Below, piece by piece: positions 1-10,266 of a DNA stretch of 49,300 bases. The stretch spans positions 1-49,300 of the forward strand of contig CANJJI010000015.1 of assembly GCA_947474545.1 (NCBI GenBank), written 5' to 3'. Within the stretch, counting starts at the first letter, position 1, and each line of letters starts with the position of its first letter. The notes under the pieces are model-generated. The model made no database searches. It was not told the DNA's origin and saw only the letters and a program-made list of their open reading frames with translations. The stretch is from Beijerinckiaceae bacterium (lineage in GTDB: Bacteria; Pseudomonadota; Alphaproteobacteria; Rhizobiales; Beijerinckiaceae). The translations under genes and the position numbers were made by a program.

Positions 1-88
1 ATTCTGGAATCCTCCGCGAAGAAGAAAGAAGTGCGGCTGGCTTGAGAGCGGGCGTGAGATCAGCCGCGAATTTCATCCTGGAAAAACG

Positions 89-733
89 CTAAACCTCCCC
101 ATCTTCCGGGCTCCACCGTCCGTGTTTGAGCCAGCGCTCCAGCAGCCAGAAGTGATCGTTGCCGAAGAACTTTTCGCCATCGGCAATGACGAAGGGTACG
201 CCGAAAACGCCTTGCGCGATGGCTGCATCGACTTCCTTCACCAGGGATTGCTTCACCTCATCCGACGCCAGAGCGGCCAACACTTTGGCGCGGTCAATCC
301 CCAGCTCCGCAGCAACATCCGCGCTGACTTCGGGCGACGTGATGTCGATGCTCTCCACCCAGAGTTTTGCGTACATGCGTTTGGCAAATTCAACAGCCAG
401 TGCGCCATTAAAGGATTTGATCCAGTTGAAGCAGCGCATGGCTGCGAGCGAATTGTGCCCCTTCAATCCATGCTTGCGATAGGGCACGCCATAGAGCGCG
501 GCGAAGCGCTCCATTTCTGTGGCGAGGTAGGGCCCCTTCAGGGGATAGGTGGGCAGAGGATTCATGCCCATGACTTTCAGCACGGTGATGCCGATGAGGA
601 CCGGCCGCCAGTCGACACTGCGGCCGTGGCGCGCGGCAATCTTTTCAATCTGGGTTGAAGCGAGATAGCCAAAGGGCGAAAACAGATCGAAATAAAAGGC
701 GATGGATTTGCTTTGCGTAGCTTGGGAATTCAT
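89..733 (-). CDS. 2-hydroxychromene-2-carboxylate isomerase / DsbA-family oxidoreductase-like protein
   Basis: 214-aa ORF; N-terminal FYFDLFSPFGYLAS and C-terminal GVFGVPFVIADGEKFFGNDHFWLLERWL are typical of the HCCA isomerase/DsbA-like family. Confidence 0.85.
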   Translation of the reverse strand: MNSQATQSKSIAFYFDLFSPFGYLASTQIEKIAARHGRSVDWRPVLIGITVLKVMGMNPLPTYPLKGPYLATEMERFAALYGVPYRKHGLKGHNSLAAMRCFNWIKSFNGALAVEFAKRMYAKLWVESIDITSPEVSADVAAELGIDRAKVLAALASDEVKQSLVKEVDAAIAQGVFGVPFVIADGEKFFGNDHFWLLERWLKHGRWSPEDGEV

Positions 734-756
734 GCGCCGACTCCAGGGGGATTTGG

Positions 757-851
757 GTCATCCCGGACGCGCAAAGCGCGAGCCGGGATCGCATTTAAAA
801 TATTGCATCATCAACTGACGCTCCCGGATCGCCTTTGGCGTCCGGGATGAC
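757..851. repeat. REP/BIME-like intergenic palindromic element
   Basis: Perfect 14-bp terminal inverted repeats GTCATCCCGGACGC (757-770) and GCGTCCGGGATGAC (838-851), with inner hairpins CGCGC-AAA-GCGCG and CGCC-TTT-GGCG. Confidence 0.7.
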
Positions 852-866
852 AATGTTGGCCTTTTA

Positions 867-2456
867 TCAAAAATGCAACGGCTTGACCTGATGTACGCCG
901 GGGATAGTAGCGATTTTGTCGAGGCACGTGGGTGCAAGATCACCATCGATTGCCACAAGCGCGATGGCCGAGCCGCCTGGCGCGTCGCGGCCCAACGCGA
1001 AGGTCGCGATATTGGTGCCGGATTCGCCGAGCATGCCGGCGAATTTGCCGATGAAGCCGGGCTTGTCCTCGTTGGTCACGTAGATCATGGAAGGCGCGAA
1101 TTCCGTGTCGATCTTCATGCCTTTGATGGCGACAATGCGCGGCTTGCCGTCATGGAAGACTGTTCCGGAAACCGAACGCTCCTGACGCTCGGTCGTGATG
1201 CTGATGGTGATCAGCGATTCATAATCGCCTTCGGCCGCGCGCGTGATTTCATCGATGGCGATCCCACGTTCCTTGGCGACGATGGGCGCGGAAACGACAT
1301 TCACATCTGAAAGCATAGGCCGTAAAAAGCCTGCAATAGCTGCAGACGTCAGCGCTTTAACTTTTAATGATGACACTGCGCCTTCATAGGTGAGTGTAAT
1401 TTTCTGGACGCCGGTTTCCGTCAATTGTCCGGCAAACGAGCCGAGTTTTTCCGCCAGCGCGATGAAGGGTTTCAGGCGCGGCGCTTCTTCCGCCGTGATG
1501 GAGGGGAAGTTGATGGCGTTGGAGATGGCGCCACGGATGAGATAATCCGACATTTGTTCTGCGACCTGCAAAGCCACGTTTTCCTGCGCTTCTGTCGTCG
1601 AGGCGCCAAGGTGTGGTGTGCAGACCACATTGGGATGGCCGAATAAGGGATTGTTGACAGCGGGTTCTTCCGAGAACACGTCGAATGCGCCTGCTGCGAC
1701 ATGGCCGGAGTCGAGCGCTGTGCGCATGGCCGCTTCATCCACGAGTTCGCCGCGCGCGCAATTGATGATGCGAACGCCCTTCTTCGTCTTGGCGAGATTA
1801 GCTGCGCCCATGATGCCGCGTGTCTGCGGCGTCAGAGGCGTATGCAGCGTGATGAAATCGGCGCGGGCGAGGAGATCATCGAGTTCGACTTTTTCAACGC
1901 CGAGATCCAGCGCGCGTTCAGGGCTGAGGAAAGGATCGAACGCGATGACGCGCATCTTGAGACCTACGCCGCGCGTTGCGACGATGGAGCCGATGTTGCC
2001 GCAACCGATGATGCCGAGCGTCTTGCCGGTGATTTCAACACCCATAAAGCGGTTCTTTTCCCACTTGCCGGCCTGCGTTGAAGCGTCGGCCTGCGGGATT
2101 TCGCGCGCGATGGCGAACATCATGGCGATGGCGTGTTCGGCCGTCGTGATGGAATTGCCGAACGGCGTGTTCATCACGATGATGCCCTTGCCGGTCGCAG
2201 CGGGAATATCGACGTTGTCGACACCGATGCCCGCGCGGCCAATCACCTTGAGCCGTGTGGCTTTTTCAAGCAATTTCGCTGTGACTTTTGTTGCCGAACG
2301 GATGGCAAGGCCATCATAATTGCCGATGATCTCGGCGAGTTTGTCCTTGTCCTTGCCGAGGTTGGGCTGAAAATCGACTTCAACACCGGCGTCTTTAAAA
2401 ATCTGTACGGCAGCATTGGAGAGAGCATCGGAGATGAGTACGCGGGGCTTTGTCAT
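867..2456 (-). CDS. serA: D-3-phosphoglycerate dehydrogenase
   Basis: 529-aa ORF with a D-isomer 2-hydroxyacid dehydrogenase core (GRAGIGVDNVDI, LGIIGCGNIGS, CTPHLGASTTEAQ) and a C-terminal ACT-like region. Confidence 0.97.
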   Translation of the reverse strand: MTKPRVLISDALSNAAVQIFKDAGVEVDFQPNLGKDKDKLAEIIGNYDGLAIRSATKVTAKLLEKATRLKVIGRAGIGVDNVDIPAATGKGIIVMNTPFGNSITTAEHAIAMMFAIAREIPQADASTQAGKWEKNRFMGVEITGKTLGIIGCGNIGSIVATRGVGLKMRVIAFDPFLSPERALDLGVEKVELDDLLARADFITLHTPLTPQTRGIMGAANLAKTKKGVRIINCARGELVDEAAMRTALDSGHVAAGAFDVFSEEPAVNNPLFGHPNVVCTPHLGASTTEAQENVALQVAEQMSDYLIRGAISNAINFPSITAEEAPRLKPFIALAEKLGSFAGQLTETGVQKITLTYEGAVSSLKVKALTSAAIAGFLRPMLSDVNVVSAPIVAKERGIAIDEITRAAEGDYESLITISITTERQERSVSGTVFHDGKPRIVAIKGMKIDTEFAPSMIYVTNEDKPGFIGKFAGMLGESGTNIATFALGRDAPGGSAIALVAIDGDLAPTCLDKIATIPGVHQVKPLHF

Positions 2457-2724
2457 GATAACCTCGATTGATCCTGACTGCTTCAGGTGAATGGCGAATT
2501 CCGGCCGTCAGTGAAAGCACGAAAAGAGGAACACGAGATGTGCGGTTCCATCGCTCTCAGCAAATTTCGACCCGATGAGTGATTGGCAGCGGTTGTGCCA
2601 GAGGCGGTGCATGTTCCGCGCCCCTGGACAATAATTCGGCGTAATCCGTCACGATAAGTTTTTGTCGACCACTTCCACTGTGCCCAGTGGCAGTCACGAC
2701 AACTTCCTGGAGGGTATTTCGCCA

Positions 2725-3906
2725 TCACGCCGCTTTCGCGAGCGCAGCTTTTGTTTGTGCAAAAGCCCAGTCGAGCCATTCGGTGAGGGCTGTCACGTCA
2801 TCAGACTCAATCGTGCTGCCGCACCAGACGCGCAGGCCGGCAGGTGCATCGCGATAGCCGTCGATATCGAAGGCGATCTTCTCTTTTTCGAGCAATGCCG
2901 CGAGGTCCTTGACGAATTTCGCCTGGGCGTCTTCGGGCAGGGAGGCTATCGCGGGATCGACGACTTTCAGGCAGACGCTGGTGTTCGAGCGGATGGCTGG
3001 CGACGAGGCGAGGAAATCCACCCAATCGGTTTTGCGAACCCAATTCGCCATGACGGCGAGGTTGGAATCGGCCCGTCCTGCAAGGCCTTCCAGCCCGCCG
3101 ATGGATTTGCCCCATTGCAGCGCGTCGATATAATCCTCAACGCAGAGCATGGAGGGCGTGTTGATCGTATCGCCAACGAATATGCCTTCGATCAGCTTGC
3201 CGTTATTGGTCATGCGGAAGATTTTCGGCATTGGCCATGGCGGCGTATAGGTCTGCAACCGTTCGACAGCGCGGGGGCTGAGGATGAGCATGCCGTGCGC
3301 GGCTTCGCCGCCCAGCACCTTTTGCCAGGAGAAAGTGACGACATCGAGCTTGGAGAAATCCATGCGCTGGGCAAAGCAGGCCGACGTGGCGTCGCAGATC
3401 GTCAGGCCTTTGCGATCAGCTGGGATCCAGTCAGCATTGGGCACGCGCACGCCTGAGGTGGTGCCATTCCAGGTGAAGACGACGTCATTGTCGAAATTCA
3501 CGGTGGAGAGATCGGGGATTTCGCCGTAACCGGCTTTCAGGATGCGCGCGTCTTTCAGTTTGAGCTGTTTGGCGACATCGGTCACCCAGCCTTCGCCAAA
3601 GCTTTCCCAGGCGAGCATGTCAACGCCGCGCGCACCGAGCAGCGACCACAGCGCCATCTCCACAGCGCCGGTATCGGAGGCGGGGACGATGCCGATGCGA
3701 TAATCGGCGGGAACTTGCAGGACTTCGCGGGTGAGATCGATGGCGAGCTTCAGCTTCACCTTGCCAACCTTGGCGCGGTGAGAGCGGCCAAGCGGCGCGT
3801 CTTTCAGATTTTGAAGGGACCAGCCGGGCCTTTTGGCGCAGGGGCCGGATGAGAAGTTGGGGTTTGCCGGGCGGTTTGCGGGCGTAGAAATTGTCATAAT
3901 GGCCAT
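2725..3906 (-). CDS. serC: phosphoserine aminotransferase (the second ATG at 3897 fits the AAAGG Shine-Dalgarno better)
   Basis: 393-aa [21 protein letters not shown] start and [30 protein letters not shown]-lysine region. Confidence 0.96.
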   Translation of the reverse strand: MAIMTISTPANRPANPNFSSGPCAKRPGWSLQNLKDAPLGRSHRAKVGKVKLKLAIDLTREVLQVPADYRIGIVPASDTGAVEMALWSLLGARGVDMLAWESFGEGWVTDVAKQLKLKDARILKAGYGEIPDLSTVNFDNDVVFTWNGTTSGVRVPNADWIPADRKGLTICDATSACFAQRMDFSKLDVVTFSWQKVLGGEAAHGMLILSPRAVERLQTYTPPWPMPKIFRMTNNGKLIEGIFVGDTINTPSMLCVEDYIDALQWGKSIGGLEGLAGRADSNLAVMANWVRKTDWVDFLASSPAIRSNTSVCLKVVDPAIASLPEDAQAKFVKDLAALLEKEKIAFDIDGYRDAPAGLRVWCGSTIESDDVTALTEWLDWAFAQTKAALAKAA

Positions 3907-3990
3907 CCTTTCAGATGAGCGCCTCCCGTTGGGGGGAGGTGTCCCGCTGCGGGCGATACGCGAGAACAGGTCCGCGCGTCAAGCGTTCTT
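3907..3990 (-). promoter_or_regulatory. serC-motif-like 5' leader RNA
   Basis: Minus-strand leader gcgcggacctgttctcgcgtatcgcccgcagcgggacacctccccccaacgggaggcgctcatctgaaagg, directly upstream of serC. Stems CCCG-CAG-CGGG and CCTCCC-CCCAAC-GGGAGG end next to the SD. Matches my recollection of the alphaproteobacterial serC motif (Corbino et al. 2005); not searched. Confidence 0.65.
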
Positions 3991-4032
3991 TGGGGGTTGC
4001 GGCAAATAGGCATCGTGTTGGATAGCGCAAAC

Positions 4033-4060
4033 ACAAACGGCGGGTTGCCCCGCCGTTTGT
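4033..4060 (-). terminator. strong terminator-like hairpin downstream of the Omp gene
   Basis: Perfect 12-bp stem ACAAACGGCGGG / CCCGCCGTTTGT with a 4-nt loop (GCAA on the minus strand). Weak U-tract. Confidence 0.6.
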
Positions 4061-4086
4061 CACAATTCTGATGGGACCGCGAAGGA

Positions 4087-4971
4087 TCAGTCGATCATGT
4101 AGCGAACGCCGATGCGGTACTCGCTGATCGAGTTTGCTTTTGCCGTGGAGGTGTATTTGCCAAGATTGACGTAGCGGTAGCCCATGTCGATCTTGGCATT
4201 CGGTGTGACATCATAGGCAATGCCGGCCATGAGCGCCCAGGCCATGTTGAAATTGCGGCGAGAAATCGTGGCGCGATGATCCTGCACGCCAAACTGAGTG
4301 ATAGGTTTGGCAACGACGTTACCGTTGTTGTCCAGCCATACCTCGGGAAGCGGAGACGGATTTGGCATTGTCAGTGTGGGGCCGTAGTGAAGACCATTGG
4401 CTGCCGTATACCAATCATAATTGCCGGCTGCCCGGCTATAGACTGTGCCTACGCCCGCGCCGACATAGGGCGATACGCCTGCCCAGGTTCCAAGATCCAG
4501 ATAACCGTTGAACAACAGGGTATGGCGGCCCAGCGACCCCGTCTGTTTGGAATAGCAGCTGTTTTCCTGAGCGTGAAGCGCCACCAGAACGCCGTTCACA
4601 TCGTTCACCGGATTGACACCATCGTAGCACGTGAAGTTCGCAGACTGGGTAGCGACATTCAATTGCTTGAAGTAGTTGTATGTCATATCGGCGCGGAACC
4701 AATTGTTGAATTTGTATCCGGGGCCGATGTTGAGTGACCATGAATTCTGTTGTTTCGATGATTTTGCCAATGCAAGATCAGGAAAAACGGAAGGTGTTTT
4801 CTCGCGCGCCCAAGTGATATCTCCGCGCAAATACCAGCCGGTGCCGAACTCAAGTTTCTCTTGTGAGCCAAGCGCGGGGGCTTCGGACGGGAACATGTCG
4901 GCGGCGCTTGCGCCTGCAATGATGCAGGCGCTGATCGCACAAGCAGCAGAGATGGACTTGATGACTGACAT
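4087..4971 (-). CDS. outer membrane beta-barrel protein (Omp25/Omp31-like)
   Basis: Signal peptide ending ASAAD; GWYLRGDITW near the N-terminus; terminal YRIGVRYMID. Confidence 0.85.
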   Translation of the reverse strand: MSVIKSISAACAISACIIAGASAADMFPSEAPALGSQEKLEFGTGWYLRGDITWAREKTPSVFPDLALAKSSKQQNSWSLNIGPGYKFNNWFRADMTYNYFKQLNVATQSANFTCYDGVNPVNDVNGVLVALHAQENSCYSKQTGSLGRHTLLFNGYLDLGTWAGVSPYVGAGVGTVYSRAAGNYDWYTAANGLHYGPTLTMPNPSPLPEVWLDNNGNVVAKPITQFGVQDHRATISRRNFNMAWALMAGIAYDVTPNAKIDMGYRYVNLGKYTSTAKANSISEYRIGVRYMID

Positions 4972-5148
4972 AGCGCTATTCCCTCAAACTCGTGCATGAC
5001 GCAACGAGGAAAACTGATACGGGTTCACAGTGTCAGAGTTTGCTTAATGGCCACTTAACCATAAGAAAAATTATCGCTTGACTGAAAAATAATTCAAAGA
5101 AAGTCAGCGCAAAAATTTTGGAAATGATTGTGCTGCAGGCATAAAAAA

Positions 5149-5171
5149 ACGGCGCGGTATAGCCGCGCCGT
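5149..5171 (-). terminator. intrinsic terminator of the second Omp gene
   Basis: Minus-strand CGGCGCGG-CTATA-CCGCGCCG followed by a run of seven T. Confidence 0.8.
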
Positions 5172-5194
5172 CGTGTTCTCAGTGTTATATCTGC

Positions 5195-6076
5195 TTAGTA
5201 CTTGCGAACCAGCGGTTGTTGAAAGGCGACCGGTGCAGGCGCCGAAGTAAAGCCGGAGTCGCCGAACATATAGCGCAGGCCGACGCGAACTTCGTTTGAG
5301 GAGAGCTTCACGCGATGTGTTTCAAAGCCGCAAGCAGCCGCGCCGCCGCAGTCGATACGGCCGCTGTTCATGGCGCCCTTGTCGAGGTAACGATAGCCGA
5401 TGTCGAGCTTCATGTTCGGCGCCAGATTGACCGCCATGCCAGCCATGACCGCCCACGCGAGATTTGTCTTGGAAACGGCAGGCGAGGTGCCAAAGCCGCC
5501 CTGATTGATGCCATTGTCGGTGATAGAGCCGATACGATTGTTAGCCATACCGACGCCAAGGCCGAGGTATGGGGTCACGTTGTACCATGTGCCGAGATCC
5601 ACATAACCATTGGCAAGGAATACGGCGCTTGAGATATTGCCGTGATAGAGATCGACGCAGCGATTGGCATTTCCGCAGGGCGCGACGGGAGCCGCCGGGC
5701 CCGTGTAGGATTCGACCTGCCGCCAGCGAGCGCCGCCTTGATATTCAGCTGTTGCATCAGCCCGGAACCAGCTGTTGAACTGATAGCCAACGCCCACGCC
5801 GGCCATCAAATGCGAAGACATCGATCCCTGGTCATATTGCAGTCCAGGCACTGCAAAGCCCGGATCGAAACTGGAACGGAATTTTTCCTGACGATTCTGG
5901 CCGATGCCGATATCTCCACGGATGTACCAGCCGGAAAACTCGGCGGCTGGCATTGAGTGCGGAGCCTCGACCGGCGGCGGCGGCGGCAAGATGTCTGCTG
6001 CGAATGCTGACCCCGCAGTCAGAGCAATCGTGCTCGATAATGCGAGGGCTTTTATACTGCCCTTGAAAACGCCCAT
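5195..6076 (-). CDS. outer membrane beta-barrel protein (Omp25/Omp31-like); start trimmed to MGVFKGS
   Basis: Signal peptide MGVFKGSIKALALSSTIALTAGSAFAAD, GWYIRGDIGIG, terminal SSNEVRVGLRYMFGDS. ORF track start at 6139 precedes the signal peptide. Confidence 0.85.
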   Translation of the reverse strand: MGVFKGSIKALALSSTIALTAGSAFAADILPPPPPVEAPHSMPAAEFSGWYIRGDIGIGQNRQEKFRSSFDPGFAVPGLQYDQGSMSSHLMAGVGVGYQFNSWFRADATAEYQGGARWRQVESYTGPAAPVAPCGNANRCVDLYHGNISSAVFLANGYVDLGTWYNVTPYLGLGVGMANNRIGSITDNGINQGGFGTSPAVSKTNLAWAVMAGMAVNLAPNMKLDIGYRYLDKGAMNSGRIDCGGAAACGFETHRVKLSSNEVRVGLRYMFGDSGFTSAPAPVAFQQPLVRKY

Positions 6077-6362
6077 GGCGGAATTCCCTAATTGTGCCGG
6101 GCACGACACGGCCCACGCGAATGACGACAGGGCCAACATGGGGAAAAGATGTTAAAGTCCGATTAAGCCTAAAAATTAAGGCTGATATTGTGTTAAGGGG
6201 CGGCTGGCCGGGGCTGCCAGGGCGCAGTTTATGTGATGGGAATTACTTGTAGATTTCATCAATAGTATCGGTGCGTAGGCTTCTTGAAGGCGGGCAATTG
6301 CCTCCTTCAAGCATTGCTCAACCTGCGCGTCAGCCCTTATCCGGGCGTGGAAAACTAGAATT

Positions 6363-7727
6363 TTACTCTGCGGCAGCTGAAACAGTGCGTCCATGTCCAG
6401 TAATCACATCGCAGACCATATCGACAACGCTTTCCACAAGCACGGGATCGTCGCCTTCTCCCATCACGCGGATGACAGGCTCGGTTCCCGAAGGGCGAAT
6501 CACCAGACGTCCGCCCTTCCCAAGCCGCTGCTCACCTTCGGCAATGACGCGGGCGACTGAATCCTTGCCCAACGGATCGCCGCCAGAAATGCGCACGTTT
6601 TTAAGGATCTGCGGCAGCGGCTCGAATTTCCGGCAGGCCTTGCTGACGGACTGGCCGGAGCGCTGAACCACCGCCAGAACCTGCAGCGCGGCTACCAGCC
6701 CGTCGCCCGTGGTTGTGAAATCGGACAGAATCAGATGACCGGATTGTTCGCCGCCCACATTGAAACCATGCTCACGCATATGTTCCAGCACGTAGCGGTC
6801 ACCCACGGCTGTGCGCGCGAGGCTCAGGCCTATCGATTGCAGGTAGCGCTCAAGGCCAAGATTGGACATGATGGTGGCGACGATGCCTGGCTTCGACAGG
6901 CGGCCATCCTCTTTCCAGCTTTCAGCGACTACGGCCATCAATTGGTCGCCATTCACGACATGGCCAGTCTCGTCAACGATGATGACACGATCGGCGTCGC
7001 CATCGAGGGCTATGCCGATATCGGCGCGGGTTTCGCGCACCTTGGCGATCAGCGCATCAAGCGACGTGGAGCCGACTTCGCGATTGATATTGAGGCCATC
7101 GGGATCGACGCCAATCTCGAAGACTTCCGCGCCGAGCTCCCACAACGCTTCCGGGGCGGCCTTGTAGGCGGCGCCGTGGGCGCAATCGATAACGATCCGC
7201 ATCCCTTCCAGCGAGATATTGCGGGGTAGGGTGCGCTTGGCGAACTCGATATACCGGGCGCGGCCATCGTCCAGCCGCTTGGCGCGGCCGATACTGTTCG
7301 CTCGTGCGAGGCGGGGCGTCAGATCGCTGTCAATCAGCGTCTCAATTTCCCGCTCGATATCATCGGACAGTTTGAAACCATCCGGCGCGAACAGTTTGAT
7401 GCCGTTGTCTTCATAGGAATTGTGCGATGCCGAGATCATAACGCCAAGGTCGGCGCGCATGGAGCGTGTGAGCATAGCGACTGCCGGGGTTGGCAACGGT
7501 CCAAGCAGAATTACGTCCATGCCGACGGAGGTGAAGCCGGCGACCAGTGCATTCTCGATCATGTAGCCTGAAAGCCGGGTATCCTTGCCGATGACGACAC
7601 GGTGGCGGTATTCGCCACGGATGAATTGCAGCCCCGCCGCCTGTCCCACACGGAGCGCCAGATCCGGCGTGATGACGCCGTTGGCCCTGCCACGGATGCC
7701 GTCGGTCCCGAAATATCTGCGTGTCAT
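6363..7727 (-). CDS. glmM: phosphoglucosamine mutase; start trimmed to [13 protein letters not shown]
   Basis: [17 protein letters not shown], phosphoserine loop [17 protein letters not shown], metal loop DGDADRV, C-terminal [12 protein letters not shown]. Confidence 0.97.
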   Translation of the reverse strand: MTRRYFGTDGIRGRANGVITPDLALRVGQAAGLQFIRGEYRHRVVIGKDTRLSGYMIENALVAGFTSVGMDVILLGPLPTPAVAMLTRSMRADLGVMISASHNSYEDNGIKLFAPDGFKLSDDIEREIETLIDSDLTPRLARANSIGRAKRLDDGRARYIEFAKRTLPRNISLEGMRIVIDCAHGAAYKAAPEALWELGAEVFEIGVDPDGLNINREVGSTSLDALIAKVRETRADIGIALDGDADRVIIVDETGHVVNGDQLMAVVAESWKEDGRLSKPGIVATIMSNLGLERYLQSIGLSLARTAVGDRYVLEHMREHGFNVGGEQSGHLILSDFTTTGDGLVAALQVLAVVQRSGQSVSKACRKFEPLPQILKNVRISGGDPLGKDSVARVIAEGEQRLGKGGRLVIRPSGTEPVIRVMGEGDDPVLVESVVDMVCDVITGHGRTVSAAAE

Positions 7728-7871
7728 GCCCAGCCCTTGCCGTCGTGCCGCGCCGTCACATGGAGCAGGCGGCAAACTTTTGAATCGCAGCTATTCTACA
7801 ATCAATCCTTGCGGAACGTCTTCACGAAAAATAAAGATGTTTAACACGCTGAAACCCATGTGGAGAGTGCT

Positions 7872-8219
7872 ATGAAAGTGAAAATCTATCATAATCCGGC
7901 CTGTGGCACATCCCGGACAGTCATGGGTCTGTTGCGCGAAAAAGGGATTGAGCCCGAGGTGGTGGAATATCTGAAGACGCCGCCCTCCCGGGACGAGATG
8001 AAAAAGCTGCTGAAAGATTTGGGCATGACCCCGCGCGAAATCCTGCGGCGCAAAGGCACATTGTTTGACGAGCTCAGCCTGGGGAACCCCGCCTTGACCG
8101 ATGACCAATTGCTGGACGCGCTGGGGCAGCACCCCATTCTCATGGAGCGCCCTATCGTTGTGACAGCCAAGGGCACACGCGTGTGCCGTCCGGCCGACAA
8201 GCTGCAGGAGCTGATCTAA
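7872..8219 (+). CDS. arsC: arsenate reductase (glutaredoxin-dependent, ArsC/Spx family)
   Basis: MKVKIYHNPACGTSRTVMGLLRE ... ALGQHPILMERPIVVTAKGTRVCRP. Confidence 0.92.
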   Translation: MKVKIYHNPACGTSRTVMGLLREKGIEPEVVEYLKTPPSRDEMKKLLKDLGMTPREILRRKGTLFDELSLGNPALTDDQLLDALGQHPILMERPIVVTAKGTRVCRPADKLQELI

Positions 8220-9145
8220 CGCCCGCCGAAACGTTCGGCGATCAGGATGCCGCCGGTCACAAAGATCAGCGCAAAAATGTGAAAGAGCGCGAATTCTTCG
8301 CCCAGAGTCAGGACCGACATGACAGATCCGATCACTGGCGCGAGATTCTGGAATTGTGCTGCCCGTCCGGGACCAACAAGCTCGACTGCCCGCATGAAGA
8401 AGATTTGGCCGAGCATGCTGGTGAAAACAGCCACATAAATTAACGCCAGCCATCCCTTCCATGATGGCCAGAAGGTCAGGCCGAGTGAAAATTCGACGGC
8501 GAGGAGCGGCAGCGATATCAGGAATGAACCGAGTGCGATGAAGCAGAAGAACGAATAATTGGGCATGGGCGGGCGGTAACGCAGAGCCAGAATATACACG
8601 GTGTAAAAAAGCACGGATGCGAGCATCAGCAGATCGCCCCGGTTCAAATGTATACCGCCCAGCTGCAGCAGATTGCCCTGGGTGGCCAGTAGCAAGACTC
8701 CAGTTGTCGAGACAATCAGGCCCAAAAGACGCACCGGTCCAATTCTTGTACCGAACCAAAGCCATGCGCCGACCATCACCGCCACGGGGCCAGCGCCTTG
8801 CAGGATCGAGAGATTGATGCCGGTCGTATAACGCCCGCCGATAAAGATGGCGGCATTGCTCATGGTCATCAACAGGGCCATGAAGAATATGAAGGCAGGA
8901 CGGGTCTTCGCCCTTTGCCAGTCTTCGCCGAATGACGGTGGCCTGAATGTAATGACGGCGAAGCCGACCAGCGCCCAGCGCAGGCAGACTATGGTCATGG
9001 GCGAGATTTCAGTCGATGCCACCCTGATGATTGGGGAATTGGAGCCCCACATCAACATGGTGAGCACCAGCAGCACCCAGGCTTTGTCGCCCCATTTGTT
9101 CAAAAATGCACGCAGAAAATTCCTTGCGGGCGTGAAATCGCTCAT
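8216..9145 (-). CDS. EamA/DMT-family transporter
   Basis: From MSDFTPARNFLRAF; WGSNSPIIRVA, multiple hydrophobic helices, LGEEFALFHIFALIFVTGGILIAER. Confidence 0.85.
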   Translation of the reverse strand: MSDFTPARNFLRAFLNKWGDKAWVLLVLTMLMWGSNSPIIRVASTEISPMTIVCLRWALVGFAVITFRPPSFGEDWQRAKTRPAFIFFMALLMTMSNAAIFIGGRYTTGINLSILQGAGPVAVMVGAWLWFGTRIGPVRLLGLIVSTTGVLLLATQGNLLQLGGIHLNRGDLLMLASVLFYTVYILALRYRPPMPNYSFFCFIALGSFLISLPLLAVEFSLGLTFWPSWKGWLALIYVAVFTSMLGQIFFMRAVELVGPGRAAQFQNLAPVIGSVMSVLTLGEEFALFHIFALIFVTGGILIAERFGGR

Positions 9146-10053
9146 ACCTGTCCGGCCTTCCAGCGCTCTGCCAGAACGATGCCCGAAAGCACCAGAACAA
9201 AGCCGGCGGCGTGGTACCAGGCAAAAGGTTCCCCCAGTACGGCAACAGCCATCAGGGCGCCACTGACGGGCACGAAATTGTAGAACAGGCCCGTACGCTG
9301 TGGACCGATCAATTCGACGCCGCGCATATAGAACAATTGTGCGAGCAGGGTGGGGAATATCCCGACATAGACGATGATTCCCCAGCCTTTCCACGTGGGC
9401 ACAAGGCCCTGGCCTGCAACGAACTCGCCAATCATGAAGGGTAGGGACGTCAACAGCGCTACCGCGCACATCACGGCAAAGAAGACCAAGGGCGGAACAG
9501 CGGGGCGATTGCGTAATGATACCGTATAGCCGGCGTGCATCATGGATGCTGTGATCATCATGATATCGCCGGCATTGAATTCCAGATTGCGCAGCACCGA
9601 AAGATCGCCGCGTGTTGCGACCATGAGCGCGCCTGCAATTGTCAGAACCAATGCAGCCATAATTGCAGGTCCAGCCTTCATGCGCAGAAAAATCCAGGCA
9701 AAGCCGATGGTGAAAGCGGGCACGACGGAACACAACATTGCGATGTTGACACCACTGGTGCGCGCGCCCGCGCCGAAAAACAGCACGCTATATAAAGTGT
9801 AGCCTGCACCCGCCGAGAGCAGGATGAACAGCCAGTGCCGCATCAACACTTCGCGTTGATCCTGCAGTGGCCGCCACACCAGCGGGATCATGATCACACT
9901 CGCGACAAACCAACGCATGCCGCCGAGCAACGTAGGGGAAGTTTCGCCTGGCGCTATCCGGGCTGCCACCACATTGCTGGCCCAGAACAGGACGCAAAGC
10001 GACAGAAGGAGCCATGGATTTTTCCAGGCGCGGGCGATCATTTTGCCAAGCAT
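9142..10053 (-). CDS. EamA/DMT-family transporter (start about MLGKMIARAW)
   Basis: FWASNVVAARIAPGETSPTLLGGMRW ... VLGEPFAWYHAAGFVLVLSGIVLAERW. ATGA overlap with the downstream EamA gene. Confidence 0.85.
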   Translation of the reverse strand: MLGKMIARAWKNPWLLLSLCVLFWASNVVAARIAPGETSPTLLGGMRWFVASVIMIPLVWRPLQDQREVLMRHWLFILLSAGAGYTLYSVLFFGAGARTSGVNIAMLCSVVPAFTIGFAWIFLRMKAGPAIMAALVLTIAGALMVATRGDLSVLRNLEFNAGDIMMITASMMHAGYTVSLRNRPAVPPLVFFAVMCAVALLTSLPFMIGEFVAGQGLVPTWKGWGIIVYVGIFPTLLAQLFYMRGVELIGPQRTGLFYNFVPVSGALMAVAVLGEPFAWYHAAGFVLVLSGIVLAERWKAGQV

Positions 10054-10266
10054 TACGGAAGTTTGTCCCCAAAGGCGCAATCCCGCAGGGCGGCAGGCGC
10101 GAAAGATTCATACTCTTTTGGGACAATGGACTGCCGACGGGCGGAGGTCGAGCCCTGGGTGGGCAGTTCGCAAGCATTTTGCCTGATCCTGACGCAAACC
10201 AGCCCCGATATCACCGCATTTCTGCGCGGCTATGCTCGCGCTGACATTTGCTAGCCCGGAGGAACC

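Noticed and set aside
7791-8765. 324-aa minus ORF across arsC and the EamA 3' end
   Set aside because: Overlaps two supported genes in a different frame; no domain.
9146-9733. N-terminal extension of the 505-aa EamA ORF
   Set aside because: Out-of-frame reading of the upstream EamA gene on the same strand; the real start is MSDFTPARN at 9145.
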